64,000 bases of DNA, taken from the NCBI RefSeq assembly GCF_000744655.1, contig NZ_JQMJ01000001.1:1-64000 (forward strand). The letters are read 5' to 3'. The position numbers and the translations under genes were made by a program. Below the pieces are notes generated by a model. It was not told where the DNA came from, searched no databases, and saw nothing but the letters and a program-made list of their open reading frames with translations. Source of the DNA: Streptacidiphilus rugosus AM-16 (GTDB taxonomy: Bacteria > Actinomycetota > Actinomycetes > Streptomycetales > Streptomycetaceae). Every line of letters begins with the position of its first letter. Positions within the stretch are counted from its first letter, which is position 1. This document shows, one piece after another, positions 7,504-14,975 of this stretch.

Positions 7504-7976
7504 CAGTGGGCTCCTCCGGGCCGGACCAGCAGGGCGCAGTGCTCGCCGGCCTGCCGGTGTGCGGTGAACCACGCTTCGAGGTCGCCGGTGTGGTCGGTGG
7601 TGGCCCAGGAGACGCCGAGGCTGGTGAGGAGGCCGGTGGTGCGCTCGCCAGTGACGACGTGGTGGGGCAGGTGGTCGGTGCCGGTCCCGGCCCAGCCCAC
7701 CAGGAGGGCGAGGGGGACGGCGGCGTCGGCGGCGAGAGAGGTGAGGGCGTCGCAGGTGGTGAACAGGCCAGCGTTCTTCATGAACAGCAGCGGGCGGGCA
7801 CCGGCGAGGGTCATGCCGACGGCGGCGGCGACCGCGGTGTCCTCGCGGGGCGCGAGATGGACGGGGATGGAGATCCCGAGTTCGCCGACGAGGTCGGTCA
7901 GGTGGGAGTCGGGGACGCCGATCGCGCAGTCGAATCCGGCGCCGTGCAGGCGCTTCGCCAGGGTGTGGGTGGTCAT
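7503..7976 (-). CDS. Phosphonopyruvate (or sulfopyruvate) decarboxylase, alpha subunit
   Basis: The 157-residue product is the TPP-pyrimidine-binding half. It has GFDCAIGVPDSHLTDLVGEL near the N-terminus and HLAPREDTAVAAAVGMTLAG with the conserved Glu that activates the cofactor. GARPLLFMKNAGLFTTCDAL and LLVGWAGTGTDHLPHH follow. Residues and length match ComD or the N-terminal half of fused phosphonopyruvate decarboxylases such as Fom2. Split subunits occur in both groups, so the substrate assignment rests on the PEP-mutase homologue immediately upstream (9-bp gap). Confidence 0.82.
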   Translation of the reverse strand: MTTHTLAKRLHGAGFDCAIGVPDSHLTDLVGELGISIPVHLAPREDTAVAAAVGMTLAGARPLLFMKNAGLFTTCDALTSLAADAAVPLALLVGWAGTGTDHLPHHVVTGERTTGLLTSLGVSWATTDHTGDLEAWFTAHRQAGEHCALLVRPGGAH

Positions 7977-7985
7977 CGTCGGCTT

Positions 7986-8843
7986 TCAGAGGCAGGCGCT
8001 GGCGGCGCGGTCGGCGATCTGGAGCAGGTCCTGGACGTCGGCAAGGGGCGGGGCGCCGGGCGCGGTGAACGTGCCGGTGGCAGTGAAGTGCTGGGCCGTG
8101 GCGCGCATGGCGGCGAGGCTGGCGCGGGTGAGGTGGTTGGCGTAGATGGCCAGGCTGAACCCCGCGTGGGCGAGCTGGTGGCCGGTCAGGTGGGGGAAGG
8201 CGGTGGGCACGGTGACCAGCGGGGCTCGCTCGTCCCAGCCCGCTGCGGTGGCCAGGGCCTGCTGGCCGGTCTTGTCCTTGGAGTGCATGAGGATCGCGTC
8301 GGCTCCGGCCTCGATGTAGAGCGCGGCGCGCTCGAGGGCCTCGGTGACCTGGCCGCCGCAGATCAGGGTCTCGGTGCGGGCGATCAGAACGAGGTCCGGT
8401 GCGGCGTCGCGCAGGGCCTTGAGCTGGTCGCGCATCAGCTGCGCGTCGGCGAGCTGCTGCTCGCGGTGCAGCGCGAAGCTGTTGATCTTCGGGTAGGCGG
8501 AGTCCTCCAGGCACAGTGCAGAGGCTCCGGCGCGGCCGAGGTCAGTGGCGAAGCGGGCGGCGGTGGCGGCGGACCCGCCGGCGTTGTCGACGTCGATGAT
8601 CACCGGCAGGTCGCAGACCCGGCCGAGCGCGGTGACGACGTCGGCCAGGTCGCGCGGGCCCAGGACGTTCTCGTCGGGCAGGCCGAGCGCGGTGGACACT
8701 TCCAGGCCCGACACCCACAGCGCGTCGAAGTTAGCGTCGGTCGCGACGCTCGCGGCCATCGCGTTGGCCGCGCCCAGCGCGCGCAGCAGGTGGCGGTCGC
8801 TGTGGGCTGCGGTGAGGGTCTGGCTGAAGGGCGCGTTCGTCAT
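7986..8843 (-). CDS. Phosphoenolpyruvate mutase homologue with variant signature
   Basis: The enzyme rearranges PEP to phosphonopyruvate, forming the C-P bond that starts nearly all phosphonate pathways. The 285-residue product matches PEP mutases along its length: WVSGLEVSTALGLPDE (Asp57), the metal-binding VIIDVDNAGG (Asp84, Asp86), CLEDSAYPKINSF (113-123), VLIARTETLICGG, GADAILMHSK, PLVTVPT and the PEPM-type YANHLTRAS. The family signature is EDK-x5-NS; here Lys115 is Ser (EDS-x5-NS), while the PK lysine and the NS pair are kept. Related lyases carry a KKCGH-type motif that is absent here. The substitution may be neutral or may mean a shifted substrate. An AGGAAG site precedes the ATG. Confidence 0.82.
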   Translation of the reverse strand: MTNAPFSQTLTAAHSDRHLLRALGAANAMAASVATDANFDALWVSGLEVSTALGLPDENVLGPRDLADVVTALGRVCDLPVIIDVDNAGGSAATAARFATDLGRAGASALCLEDSAYPKINSFALHREQQLADAQLMRDQLKALRDAAPDLVLIARTETLICGGQVTEALERAALYIEAGADAILMHSKDKTGQQALATAAGWDERAPLVTVPTAFPHLTGHQLAHAGFSLAIYANHLTRASLAAMRATAQHFTATGTFTAPGAPPLADVQDLLQIADRAASACL

Positions 8844-8860
8844 GGCGGTCTTCTTCCTGT

Positions 8861-9976
8861 TCAGGCGGGCGTGGGCACGGTGAGGGCACGAGGGAGCGGC
8901 GCGTCGCCGGTCGGGGCGGTGGGGGTGAGGTCGCGGACCCAGTCGGCGAGCTGGTCGGCCCAACGCGGCGTGGCCACACCCGCGCGGACCTGGTACATCG
9001 CGGTGGTGGAGGCGAGGCGGTCGGCCACCTCGTGGACCGACTCCAGGCGGGGACGCCAGGACCAGCCGGGTAGCCAGCCGGTCGGCAGCCGGTCTCCGAT
9101 CAGCCGCTCCTGGAGGAACCGCCGGATCTCCGGCCCGGTCAGGCGGCGGACCGTCAGGCCCTCGCCGGCCGTGTCGATGCCGAGGTCCACGACTGTGGTG
9201 ACCTGGGAGGGTGGTGCGGCGATCGGGCAGCCGAACAGGGCGTCCAGCTCGTCGAAGAAGACCTCGATCTTCTGGTCGGCCGGGTTGCGGCGCGCCCAGT
9301 CCTCGGGGAGGCGGCGCATCACAGCGTTGTGACCGGCCGTGCCGGCCCCGATCCGCACGACGTGCGGCCACGTCGCGGCCTCCACGGCGGCTCCGGCCGG
9401 GGTCAGCAGGGTGGCGTCATTGCCCAGGGCTCTGAGGCCGCGACTGACCAGCTCGACGAAGACGGTGGTCTTGCCGGCCCCGCTGGGTCCGAGGAACACG
9501 CAGGCCTGGCCAGGGGCGGACTCCACGGCGGACGAGTGGGCGAGGATCGATCCCTGCGCCTCGACCTGGCGGCGCAGCGGGTACTTGAGCAGGTAGTGCA
9601 GGAACGGCAGGTGCGGGTCACCGGGGTCGAGCTGGGCGACGGTGACCTGTGGCCGGGCCACGGTGACCAGGGAGCGCGGCGGACCGTCGTGAAGCAGCGC
9701 CAGCCCCGCGGGGACGGCGATGCGCCCTCCGCCATGGGGCACCTTGAGCTGGTCCCGAGCGGGCACCGCCCCAGTGTCGGCGGCGGTGAAGACGCCGACC
9801 GTCGGGACTGTGAGACGCACCGGCGGGGAGACGAGAGCCCCGTAGGCGGTGAACGCGCGACGAAGGCGTTCCGCCAGGTCGGTGCGGTCGAAGACGGCAC
9901 GGACCTGGGCGTCGCGGTACGCGATCTCATAGCTGGCAGTAGGCTCAACTTCCCTACTGTCAATGGATGTTGTCAT
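8861..9976 (-). CDS. HPr-kinase/PEPCK-fold-like P-loop kinase
   Basis: This is the first gene of the minus-strand operon. The ATG at 9976 has GGGGAGAG in front of it. The 371-residue product has CVFLGPSGAGKTTVFVELVS (Walker A, about residues 158-177) followed by ALGNDATLLTP. This spacing is seen in HPr serine kinase-related proteins found in natural-product clusters. DQKIEVFFDELDALFGC in the C-terminal half may hold acidic active-site residues. No signal peptide or membrane segment is visible. In this context it may phosphorylate a pathway intermediate, parallel to the FomA/FomB kinases of fosfomycin clusters, although those belong to different folds (inference). Confidence 0.65.
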   Translation of the reverse strand: MTTSIDSREVEPTASYEIAYRDAQVRAVFDRTDLAERLRRAFTAYGALVSPPVRLTVPTVGVFTAADTGAVPARDQLKVPHGGGRIAVPAGLALLHDGPPRSLVTVARPQVTVAQLDPGDPHLPFLHYLLKYPLRRQVEAQGSILAHSSAVESAPGQACVFLGPSGAGKTTVFVELVSRGLRALGNDATLLTPAGAAVEAATWPHVVRIGAGTAGHNAVMRRLPEDWARRNPADQKIEVFFDELDALFGCPIAAPPSQVTTVVDLGIDTAGEGLTVRRLTGPEIRRFLQERLIGDRLPTGWLPGWSWRPRLESVHEVADRLASTTAMYQVRAGVATPRWADQLADWVRDLTPTAPTGDAPLPRALTVPTPA

Positions 9977-10064
9977 GCCGCTCTCTCCCCAGACGATCGA
10001 TGGGTGGATGCGTATGGTGCGTGATCGAGCACACACCGTCACGGATCGCGGGACAATGAGGGAG

Positions 10065-10083
10065 CCCTATTCAGCCCCTATTC
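10065..10083. promoter_or_regulatory. CCCTATTC direct repeat in the divergent intergenic region
   Basis: CCCTATTC occurs at 10065-10072 and 10076-10083, 11 bases apart (one helical turn), and a degenerate CCATTCGG follows. The repeats lie 22-41 bases before the XRE start and about 90 bases before the kinase operon start. A site for the divergently encoded XRE regulator is plausible but untested. Confidence 0.45.
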
Positions 10084-10105
10084 CATTCGGGAGAGGCCGG
10101 CCCCG

Positions 10106-11398
10106 ATGACGAGTCAGCTGAACGAGGATCTACGGGAAGCGCGCAGGTCGTCCGGCCTTCCGTGGGCGCGGTTCGCCCGGGAGGCGGGGTACGCGCCGTC
10201 GCATCTGCTGAACGTGGAGAACGGCAGCCGACGGCTCACGCCCGAGATCGCTGCCGCCTACGACCGTGTGCTCGGCACCGCGTTCGCCGCCGCGCTCCAG
10301 GACGCCGGCACGGCGGCTGCCGGGTCAACGCCTTGGGACACGGCGGGAAACCTGAGAGTCTTCGCCGAGTTGGCAGATGGGAGCAGCGTGGATCGCAGAG
10401 GATTCCTGACCGCGGGGATCGCCTTGTCCGCCTCGGCCGCCACCTGGGCCGCGTCGCTGCGGCAGCACGCCGCGCCCGACGAGCCGGCTCCGGAGCGCGG
10501 CGACCCGGAGCTGCTGGACCAGGTCGACAAGCGGCTCGACGACCTGCGTCACCTCGACGACGAGGTCGGCAGCGGGGAGGTGCACCGCCTCGCCCGCAAC
10601 GAGCTGCTGTACCTCGTGGTCCAGATCAAGTCCGGCCGCTACCGGGGGAAGGCGGTGGACCGGCTGCACTCGCTGGCGGCCGAGGCAGCCCGCCAGGCCG
10701 CGTGGAGCGCGTTCGACCAAGGCCGGCACGCGCTCGCGCAGCGCTTCTTCGACGGGTCCCTGCGGGCCTCGGCCCAGGCCGGCGATCCGATCAGCGGGGC
10801 GATCGCGCTGTCGTTCGCCGCCGTGCAGTGCTACTCCACCCCCGGGCAGGCGGGCCGGGCCGTCTCGCTCCTGGAAGCAGCCGGTACAGAGGTCAGGGAC
10901 AAGGCGACACCCCTGATGCACGCCATGCTCGCCGCGCGCAGAGCGCGCGCCCTGTCCAAGACCGGCACGGGGGCGAGGAAGGACTGCGCCCGCCAGCTCG
11001 CGCTCGCCCGCACCGCCCTCGGCAAGGGGTCCCGCGACGACGACCCGAGGAGCCTGTACTGGGTGACAGAGGGCGAGTTCGAGATGATTGCCGGGTCCTG
11101 CGCCCTGCAGCTCGGCGACCCGGCCGAAGCGGTGCACCGCTTCGAGGCCGCGATCAAGGCGTCCTATCCCGGCGACGAGGCCTACCCGCGAAGCCACGCC
11201 ATCTACCTGGCCCGCGCCGCCGAGGCGCACCTGGAGATGCACGACCTCGACGCGGCCGTCGCCAATGCGCGCCACGCTGCTCTGTGCCTGGGGTCGGTGG
11301 ACTCCGCCCGGTCGTCCTCTGAGCTGAAGGGGCTCCGCGGGAAACTCGCGGCACACACCTCGAACCCGGCCGTCCGCGACTTTCTACAGGTCGGATAG
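10106..11398 (+). CDS. XRE-family HTH regulator with TPR-like C-terminal domain
   Basis: The 430-residue product has an N-terminal Cro/C1-type HTH (about residues 5-62, LREARRSSGLPWARFAREAG and SHLLNVENGSRRLTPE). The linker SSVDRRGFLTAGIALSASAA, typical of Streptomyces HTH-TPR proteins, follows, and then a long helical repeat region with repeated 'A..R.ALA..RF' units. Such proteins usually act as cluster-linked regulators that sense a peptide or small ligand through the TPR part. It is divergent from the phosphonate-type operon with only 129 bp between starts, so it is the best candidate for its regulator. The 3' end overlaps the convergent HAD gene by 15 bp. Confidence 0.85.
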   Translation: MTSQLNEDLREARRSSGLPWARFAREAGYAPSHLLNVENGSRRLTPEIAAAYDRVLGTAFAAALQDAGTAAAGSTPWDTAGNLRVFAELADGSSVDRRGFLTAGIALSASAATWAASLRQHAAPDEPAPERGDPELLDQVDKRLDDLRHLDDEVGSGEVHRLARNELLYLVVQIKSGRYRGKAVDRLHSLAAEAARQAAWSAFDQGRHALAQRFFDGSLRASAQAGDPISGAIALSFAAVQCYSTPGQAGRAVSLLEAAGTEVRDKATPLMHAMLAARRARALSKTGTGARKDCARQLALARTALGKGSRDDDPRSLYWVTEGEFEMIAGSCALQLGDPAEAVHRFEAAIKASYPGDEAYPRSHAIYLARAAEAHLEMHDLDAAVANARHAALCLGSVDSARSSSELKGLRGKLAAHTSNPAVRDFLQVG

Positions 11399-12016
11399 GC
11401 GCAGGAGCTCACGCAGGCGCCGCGCCACCACCAGCTCGTCCAGGCCGAGCAGCACCTTGATGCCCAGAGCGTCCGCGACCGCGAGGTTCTCCTCGCCGTC
11501 GTCCACGAACAGGCACTCCGAGGCCGGCACGTCGAGCCGCTCAAGGGCCAGGCGGAAGATCGCCGGGTCGGGCTTGCGCACCCCGGCTTCCGAGGAGAGC
11601 ACGACCGCGTCGAACGTGCCGCCCAGGTCGAAGCCCGCGTAGGGGTCGTACGGCTCCCGCCCGAGGCTGTTCGACAGCACCGCGGTCCGGATCCCCGCGG
11701 CCCGCGCCTGACGGGCAACCGCAAGGACCGGGTAGGCGGGGAAGGCGTCGTGCAAGTAGCGGGCCATCAGGTTCTCCGGCTCGATGCCGACCAGCTCGGC
11801 GAAGCCGCTGTTCCAGTCCGCCTGGGTGATCAACCCGAGCTCAAGACGCTGGAAGAGCTCTTGCCCGCGCGGATCGGCCCAGCCACGCAGAAAGGTCCCG
11901 CGGGAGAGCTTCTCCCGATCCTCGAAGAACGAGATCACCTCGACCATGTTGGCGGTCAAGACCCCGAAGAAGTCCAGGATCAGGCCCGAGAACTTGGGTT
12001 TGCTGGGCGTCGCCAT
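11384..12016 (-). CDS. HAD-superfamily hydrolase (HAD-IA, YihX-like)
   Basis: The 210-residue product has HAD motif I as LILDFFGVLT (the nucleophile Asp kept, the +2 position Phe, as in YihX-type DxGxV variants). Motif II is TAVLSNSLG, the motif III lysine is in AGVRKPDPAIF, and motif IV is CLFVDDGEENL. The fold is a phosphatase, and the +2 position suggests weak or narrow phosphotransfer activity. It converges with the XRE gene and lies beside the phosphonate-type operon, so it could dephosphorylate an intermediate, but it could equally be an unrelated small-molecule phosphatase. Confidence 0.85.
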   Translation of the reverse strand: MATPSKPKFSGLILDFFGVLTANMVEVISFFEDREKLSRGTFLRGWADPRGQELFQRLELGLITQADWNSGFAELVGIEPENLMARYLHDAFPAYPVLAVARQARAAGIRTAVLSNSLGREPYDPYAGFDLGGTFDAVVLSSEAGVRKPDPAIFRLALERLDVPASECLFVDDGEENLAVADALGIKVLLGLDELVVARRLRELLRLSDL

Positions 12017-12098
12017 GGGCCCAAGGCTACGGTCCAGTCAGCCATTTGATCACCCTGTTAGCGTGCTCCGCACCGGTCTCCCGCAGTAGGAGCGATGG

Positions 12099-12887
12099 TC
12101 ACAAGACCGGGCTGCTGCTCAGCTGGATCTCGTAGGCGATCTCCCATCCGTCATCCGGAACGAGAATGTCGGCGGTCTCGACCGGGGAACCCGCATCGTC
12201 GTAGTAGATGCGCTCGATCAAGGTCGCTTGGGTTCCAGCCGCCACGCCGAGCAGCTCGGCCTGGTCCTTGTTGAGTCGCGTCGGTCGCGGAACCTCGACA
12301 GCGCGGACGACGGTAACGCCGATGTGCGCCATGCGCGCGACCACTCCGGCGCCGGCCAGCGGTCCGCCTTCGGGCAGGACCACCACGGTGCCTGAGGTGA
12401 TGGCCATCGGTTCCCAGCTGGTGGAGAGCATGACGGGCTGGCGGTCGGCGAAGAATTCATAGTCGGTCCGCACGCACAGGTCGCCCTCGGCGATACCGAG
12501 ACGGGCGGCGATGTGGGCGAGTGCGGGCGTCTTGGCGGCGCTGTTGGCCTCCCAGTCGCCGGCCATTCCGAGCGAGGCCATCTCGGAGCGGAACGGGCTG
12601 GTGGCGTGCTGCTCGCGGGCCCAGCTGCGCAGCATCCGGCGGCGCTGGCGTGGGGCGCGTACGTAGGTTCCGGATCCGGCGCGGCCTTCGAGCAGGCCTT
12701 GGGCGATGAGCAGTTCCTGAGCGCGGCGAATGACGTTCTCGCCCACGTCGCCGAACTCGTGGCCGAGCGTCGCGCGGGCGGGGAGGCGGTGCCCGACGGG
12801 CCAAGTTCCGTCGGTGATCCGCTGACGCATGGCGGCTGCGACACGCAGGTAGGGGGCATCGGCGGATGCTGAGGCGCCGTCAACCAT
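12099..12887 (-). CDS. GntR-family regulator, HutC/UTRA type
   Basis: The 262-residue product has an N-terminal winged helix (about 12-75: PYLRVAAAMRQRITDGTWPVG, LPARATLGHEFGDVGENVIRRAQELL, GLLEGRAGSGTYV) and a C-terminal UTRA ligand domain (FFADRQPVMLSTSWEP, GTQATLIERIYYDDAGSPVE). AAGGGAG precedes ATG 12887. Regulators of this type (for example KorSA of pSAM2) control transfer and maintenance genes in actinomycete mobile elements. The double CTAGTNNACTAG site just upstream argues for autoregulation and for control of the divergent gene at 12991. Confidence 0.87.
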   Translation of the reverse strand: MVDGASASADAPYLRVAAAMRQRITDGTWPVGHRLPARATLGHEFGDVGENVIRRAQELLIAQGLLEGRAGSGTYVRAPRQRRRMLRSWAREQHATSPFRSEMASLGMAGDWEANSAAKTPALAHIAARLGIAEGDLCVRTDYEFFADRQPVMLSTSWEPMAITSGTVVVLPEGGPLAGAGVVARMAHIGVTVVRAVEVPRPTRLNKDQAELLGVAAGTQATLIERIYYDDAGSPVETADILVPDDGWEIAYEIQLSSSPVL

Positions 12888-12929
12888 GCTGCTCCCTTGG
12901 TCTGCAGGAGAGTTCGACCGATTGACAAT

Positions 12930-12960
12930 CTAGTCCACTAGCTAGAACCTAGTTAACTAG
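12930..12960. promoter_or_regulatory. Double GntR-type operator, two CTAGTNNACTAG palindromes
   Basis: CTAGTCCACTAG at 12930-12941 and CTAGTTAACTAG at 12949-12960 share the frame CTAGT-NN-ACTAG, with centres 19 bases apart. They lie 43 bases upstream of the GntR start and 31 bases upstream of the divergent ATG at 12991. TTGACA at 12922-12927 could be a -35 hexamer for the rightward promoter. Confidence 0.75.
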
Positions 12961-12990
12961 CACTACCCAATGTAGTTGCGGGTTGATCGG

Positions 12991-13308
12991 ATGGTGACCG
13001 CCGTGAGCACAACACGCCCGACCGAAGCGGCGCGCTCGGCGGCAGAAGCGCTCACCGTCCTCGCCGGAACCGAGGCACGCGTCAGCGAGGAGTCCGGCTC
13101 CCTCGTCATCGAGGTCGATGTCACCGACCCCCTGCGACACGCCTGGCCGCTTCTGCTTGCGGTCCTCAACACCGGCGACGCCTTCGGGCTGCACTCCAGC
13201 AGCGCTGGACAGGTCGCCTGGCTCCGTCTGACTTTGAAGGGCACCACCGATGACCAACGCCCGGACCCGAAGCCGCCCATCCTCCCCAAGCAGCGCCGCG
13301 ACCTATAG
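12991..13308 (+). CDS. Small hypothetical protein
   Basis: The first gene of a rightward run of small genes, divergent from the GntR regulator and probably under its operator. ATG 12991 and GTG 12994 are both possible starts. The 105-residue product has no signal peptide. A conserved-looking middle (VIEVDVTDPLRHAWPLLLAV and GQVAWLRLTL) ends in a basic Pro-rich tail. I do not recognise the family. Confidence 0.6.
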   Translation: MVTAVSTTRPTEAARSAAEALTVLAGTEARVSEESGSLVIEVDVTDPLRHAWPLLLAVLNTGDAFGLHSSSAGQVAWLRLTLKGTTDDQRPDPKPPILPKQRRDL

Positions 13309-13480
13309 CGCCTGGGATCCGCTCGCCGGGCCCTACATCACGCACCCCTGCCGGACCGGGAATCACGACACCTGCCCGGGCGGCCTGAGCTACTACCCCG
13401 ACGGCTGGGAGGGCGCGAAGGTCGACGTCGTTTGCGCCTGCGAGCAGCCGGACTGTGCCTGCGCGACGGGTTCCCGATGA
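13250..13480 (+). CDS. Small Cys-rich hypothetical protein
   Basis: The 76-residue product has six cysteines in its second half (THPCRTGNHDTCPGG, VCACEQPDCAC), suggesting a small metal-binding or ribbon fold. AAGGG lies before ATG 13250, but the ORF overlaps the preceding gene by 59 bp, so the true start may be later. Its stop overlaps the next start as ATGA, which supports it as real. Confidence 0.55.
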   Translation: MTNARTRSRPSSPSSAATYSAWDPLAGPYITHPCRTGNHDTCPGGLSYYPDGWEGAKVDVVCACEQPDCACATGSR

Positions 13481-13569
13481 GTGAGGACCAGTTGCCCTCA
13501 GCGGTCCCCCCACACCCGCTCACCGGCGAGGCCGACGGCTCCACCCACCACACCGACCGCAGGATGTGA
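13477..13569 (+). CDS. 30-residue peptide ORF with LTGExDGSTHH motif
   Basis: An ATGA overlap with the upstream gene gives the start. The peptide contains PLTGEADGSTHH, which recurs as PLTGEFDGSTHH at 14309-14350 directly before the paralogue of the next gene. Both copies therefore share the order 'LTGE peptide, then DGVPWP protein'. Its small size and duplicated context are the only evidence, and function is unknown. Confidence 0.5.
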   Translation: MSEDQLPSAVPPHPLTGEADGSTHHTDRRM

Positions 13570-13573
13570 CGCG

Positions 13574-13996
13574 ATGACCGAGCCCGAGATGCGGGGCAGC
13601 ACCTCCTTCGGCCGCACGCGCGCACTCGCCAGTGGCTTCGACGGGGTACCGTGGCCGCAGTTCTGGCGTGACCTGCCCGCTCTGGTGGTCCCGCAGGTTC
13701 CGGGTCCGGAACGGCCCATCGAGCCAGCCGCGGGATGGTCGACTACCGCTTTCCTTCCGAACGCCAGCCCCAAAGCGGGCTGGTCGCTCGTGCAGCACGG
13801 GCGGGGCATCTCCGTGACGGCGCCAGATGGTGCAACCTGGTACGAGGGCTATCCGCTGCTGACCCGCGACTGGCGTCGTGCCGCTGCCGCCCTACGGACG
13901 GTTCTGCTGATCAGCGGACCGTTCACGCGGATCGACCAGTTCGCCACTGCCGCCGCGGCGGGCACTCTGCAGGTCCTGCTCGTCCCCGCGCGCTGA
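13574..13996 (+). CDS. DGVPWP-motif hypothetical protein, copy 1
   Basis: The 140-residue product shares with the gene at 14362-14769 the blocks GFDGVPWPQFWRDLPALVVPQ, PLLTRDWRRAAAALRTVLLISG and FTRIDQFATAAAAGTLQ. The two genes, their upstream LTGE-motif segments and their downstream double hairpins form a tandem duplication. There is no signal peptide, membrane segment or known domain. The start is 4 bases after the preceding stop. Confidence 0.65.
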   Translation: MTEPEMRGSTSFGRTRALASGFDGVPWPQFWRDLPALVVPQVPGPERPIEPAAGWSTTAFLPNASPKAGWSLVQHGRGISVTAPDGATWYEGYPLLTRDWRRAAAALRTVLLISGPFTRIDQFATAAAAGTLQVLLVPAR

Positions 13997-14010
13997 AGTT
14001 CTCTCATGCC

Positions 14011-14077
14011 CCGCCCGGTCCCCCGCCGGGCGGCCCCGCGGCCCCGGCCGCGCCCTCCCCCGTGGGGCGCACCGGGG
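14011..14077. terminator. Double GC hairpin after copy 1
   Basis: First hairpin: stem CCGCCCGG / CCGGGCGG with a 7-base loop (14011-14033). Second: GCGCCC / GGGCGC with outer CCCCGG / CCGGGG (14042-14077). The same arrangement follows copy 2. No T tract is present, which is common in this group. Confidence 0.6.
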
Positions 14078-14144
14078 CTGCCCTACGCCCTGCGGTTCTG
14101 GGCCGTTCTCGGCGAGCCTGCTTCCGGTCTCCGCCGTCACGGCC

Positions 14145-14365
14145 GTGATCTGCGTCGGCGCCACGCAGGCGGACGCACTGCAGGCGGCGGCGGACTGGGC
14201 GGCCGAGGCCCCGCAGATGCAAATCCACTCCATGGCCCTGGCCCAGATGCCCGGCCATCGCGAGGACACCTGGGAGCACCACGTGACGCTGACCGTCTCC
14301 AGCCGCGACCCCTCACCGGAGAGTTCGACGGCTCCACCCACCACATCCCCTGGAGGCCGCGGTGA
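14145..14365 (+). pseudogene. Frameshifted small gene upstream of DGVPWP copy 2
   Basis: From GTG 14145 the frame gives a convincing protein start (ICVGATQADALQAAADWAAE, SMALAQMPGHREDTWEHHVT, LTVSSRD). The continuation PLTGEFDGSTHHIPWRPR, homologous to the copy-1 peptide and ending at 14365, is in another frame. One more C in the CCCC run at about 14306-14309 would join them into a single ORF of about 74 codons. It is either a real frameshift or an assembly error. Confidence 0.55.
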
Positions 14366-14769
14366 GCGAAGCCGTCCTCCGCCCCGTCCCACCCACGGAC
14401 CCGCAACTCACCGGCTACGACGGCGTGCCGTGGCCGGAGTTCCTGCGCTCCCGTCCCGCCCTGGTCGTGCCGCAGCCCCCCGGCCTGATACGGGTGCTCA
14501 ACCCGGGTCAGGGCTGGTCCAGCTCCCCGCAGGCGGCCACCGGGCCCGTACATCCGGACTGGCAGCTGGCACTGACCGGACGTCGGCTCACCGGCCCAGG
14601 CCCCGGGCCCTGGTACGACGGAAACCCGCTGCTGACCCGCGACTGGATCCGCGCCGCCCGCGCCCAGCACCAGGTGCTCCTCGTCTCCGGTCAGTTCACC
14701 TCGATCGACCAGTTCGCGGCCGCCGCCGCAGGCGGCGCGCTGCAGCTGCTCCACGTCCGCGTCCGCTGA
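14362..14769 (+). CDS. DGVPWP-motif hypothetical protein, copy 2
   Basis: The GTG at 14362 overlaps the preceding stop (GTGA). The 135-residue product is a clear paralogue of 13574-13996: GYDGVPWPEFLRSRPALVVP, GNPLLTRDWIRAARAQHQVL, FTSIDQFAAAAAGGALQLL. The divergence between the copies shows that the duplication is not recent. Function is unknown; there is no signal peptide or membrane segment. Confidence 0.65.
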   Translation: MSEAVLRPVPPTDPQLTGYDGVPWPEFLRSRPALVVPQPPGLIRVLNPGQGWSSSPQAATGPVHPDWQLALTGRRLTGPGPGPWYDGNPLLTRDWIRAARAQHQVLLVSGQFTSIDQFAAAAAGGALQLLHVRVR

Positions 14770-14787
14770 GCGACCTACCCTCAAAGC

Positions 14788-14850
14788 ACCGTCCAGCTGC
14801 GGACGGTCCACCGGCCCCGGCTGCGCCCTCCCCCGAGGGGCGCGCCGGGG
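14788..14850. terminator. Double GC hairpin after copy 2
   Basis: ACCGTCC / GGACGGT with a 6-base loop (14788-14807) is followed by GCGCCC / GGGCGC flanked by CCCCGG / CCGGGG (14815-14850). The second hairpin is nearly the same sequence as that after copy 1. Confidence 0.65.
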
Positions 14851-14975
14851 CTCCGCGCGCTCGCCCATCGGTGGACAGCAGCGTCCGCTGCGGGGGCGGA
14901 CTGCAGGAAGCCGGCAACGTTGCTGCCATCTCGGCACCAGTCGGCGCGGGATTGCAGCGACGGCCACATTGCTTC

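Noticed and set aside
6916-7976. Sulfopyruvate decarboxylase ComDE for coenzyme M
   Set aside because: Sequence alone cannot exclude it, but the adjacent PEP-mutase homologue makes phosphonopyruvate the better substrate; no ComA, ComB or ComC is present.
7986-8843. Methylisocitrate or isocitrate lyase
   Set aside because: No KKCGH-type motif; the MHSK, VPT and YANHLTRAS blocks match PEP mutases.
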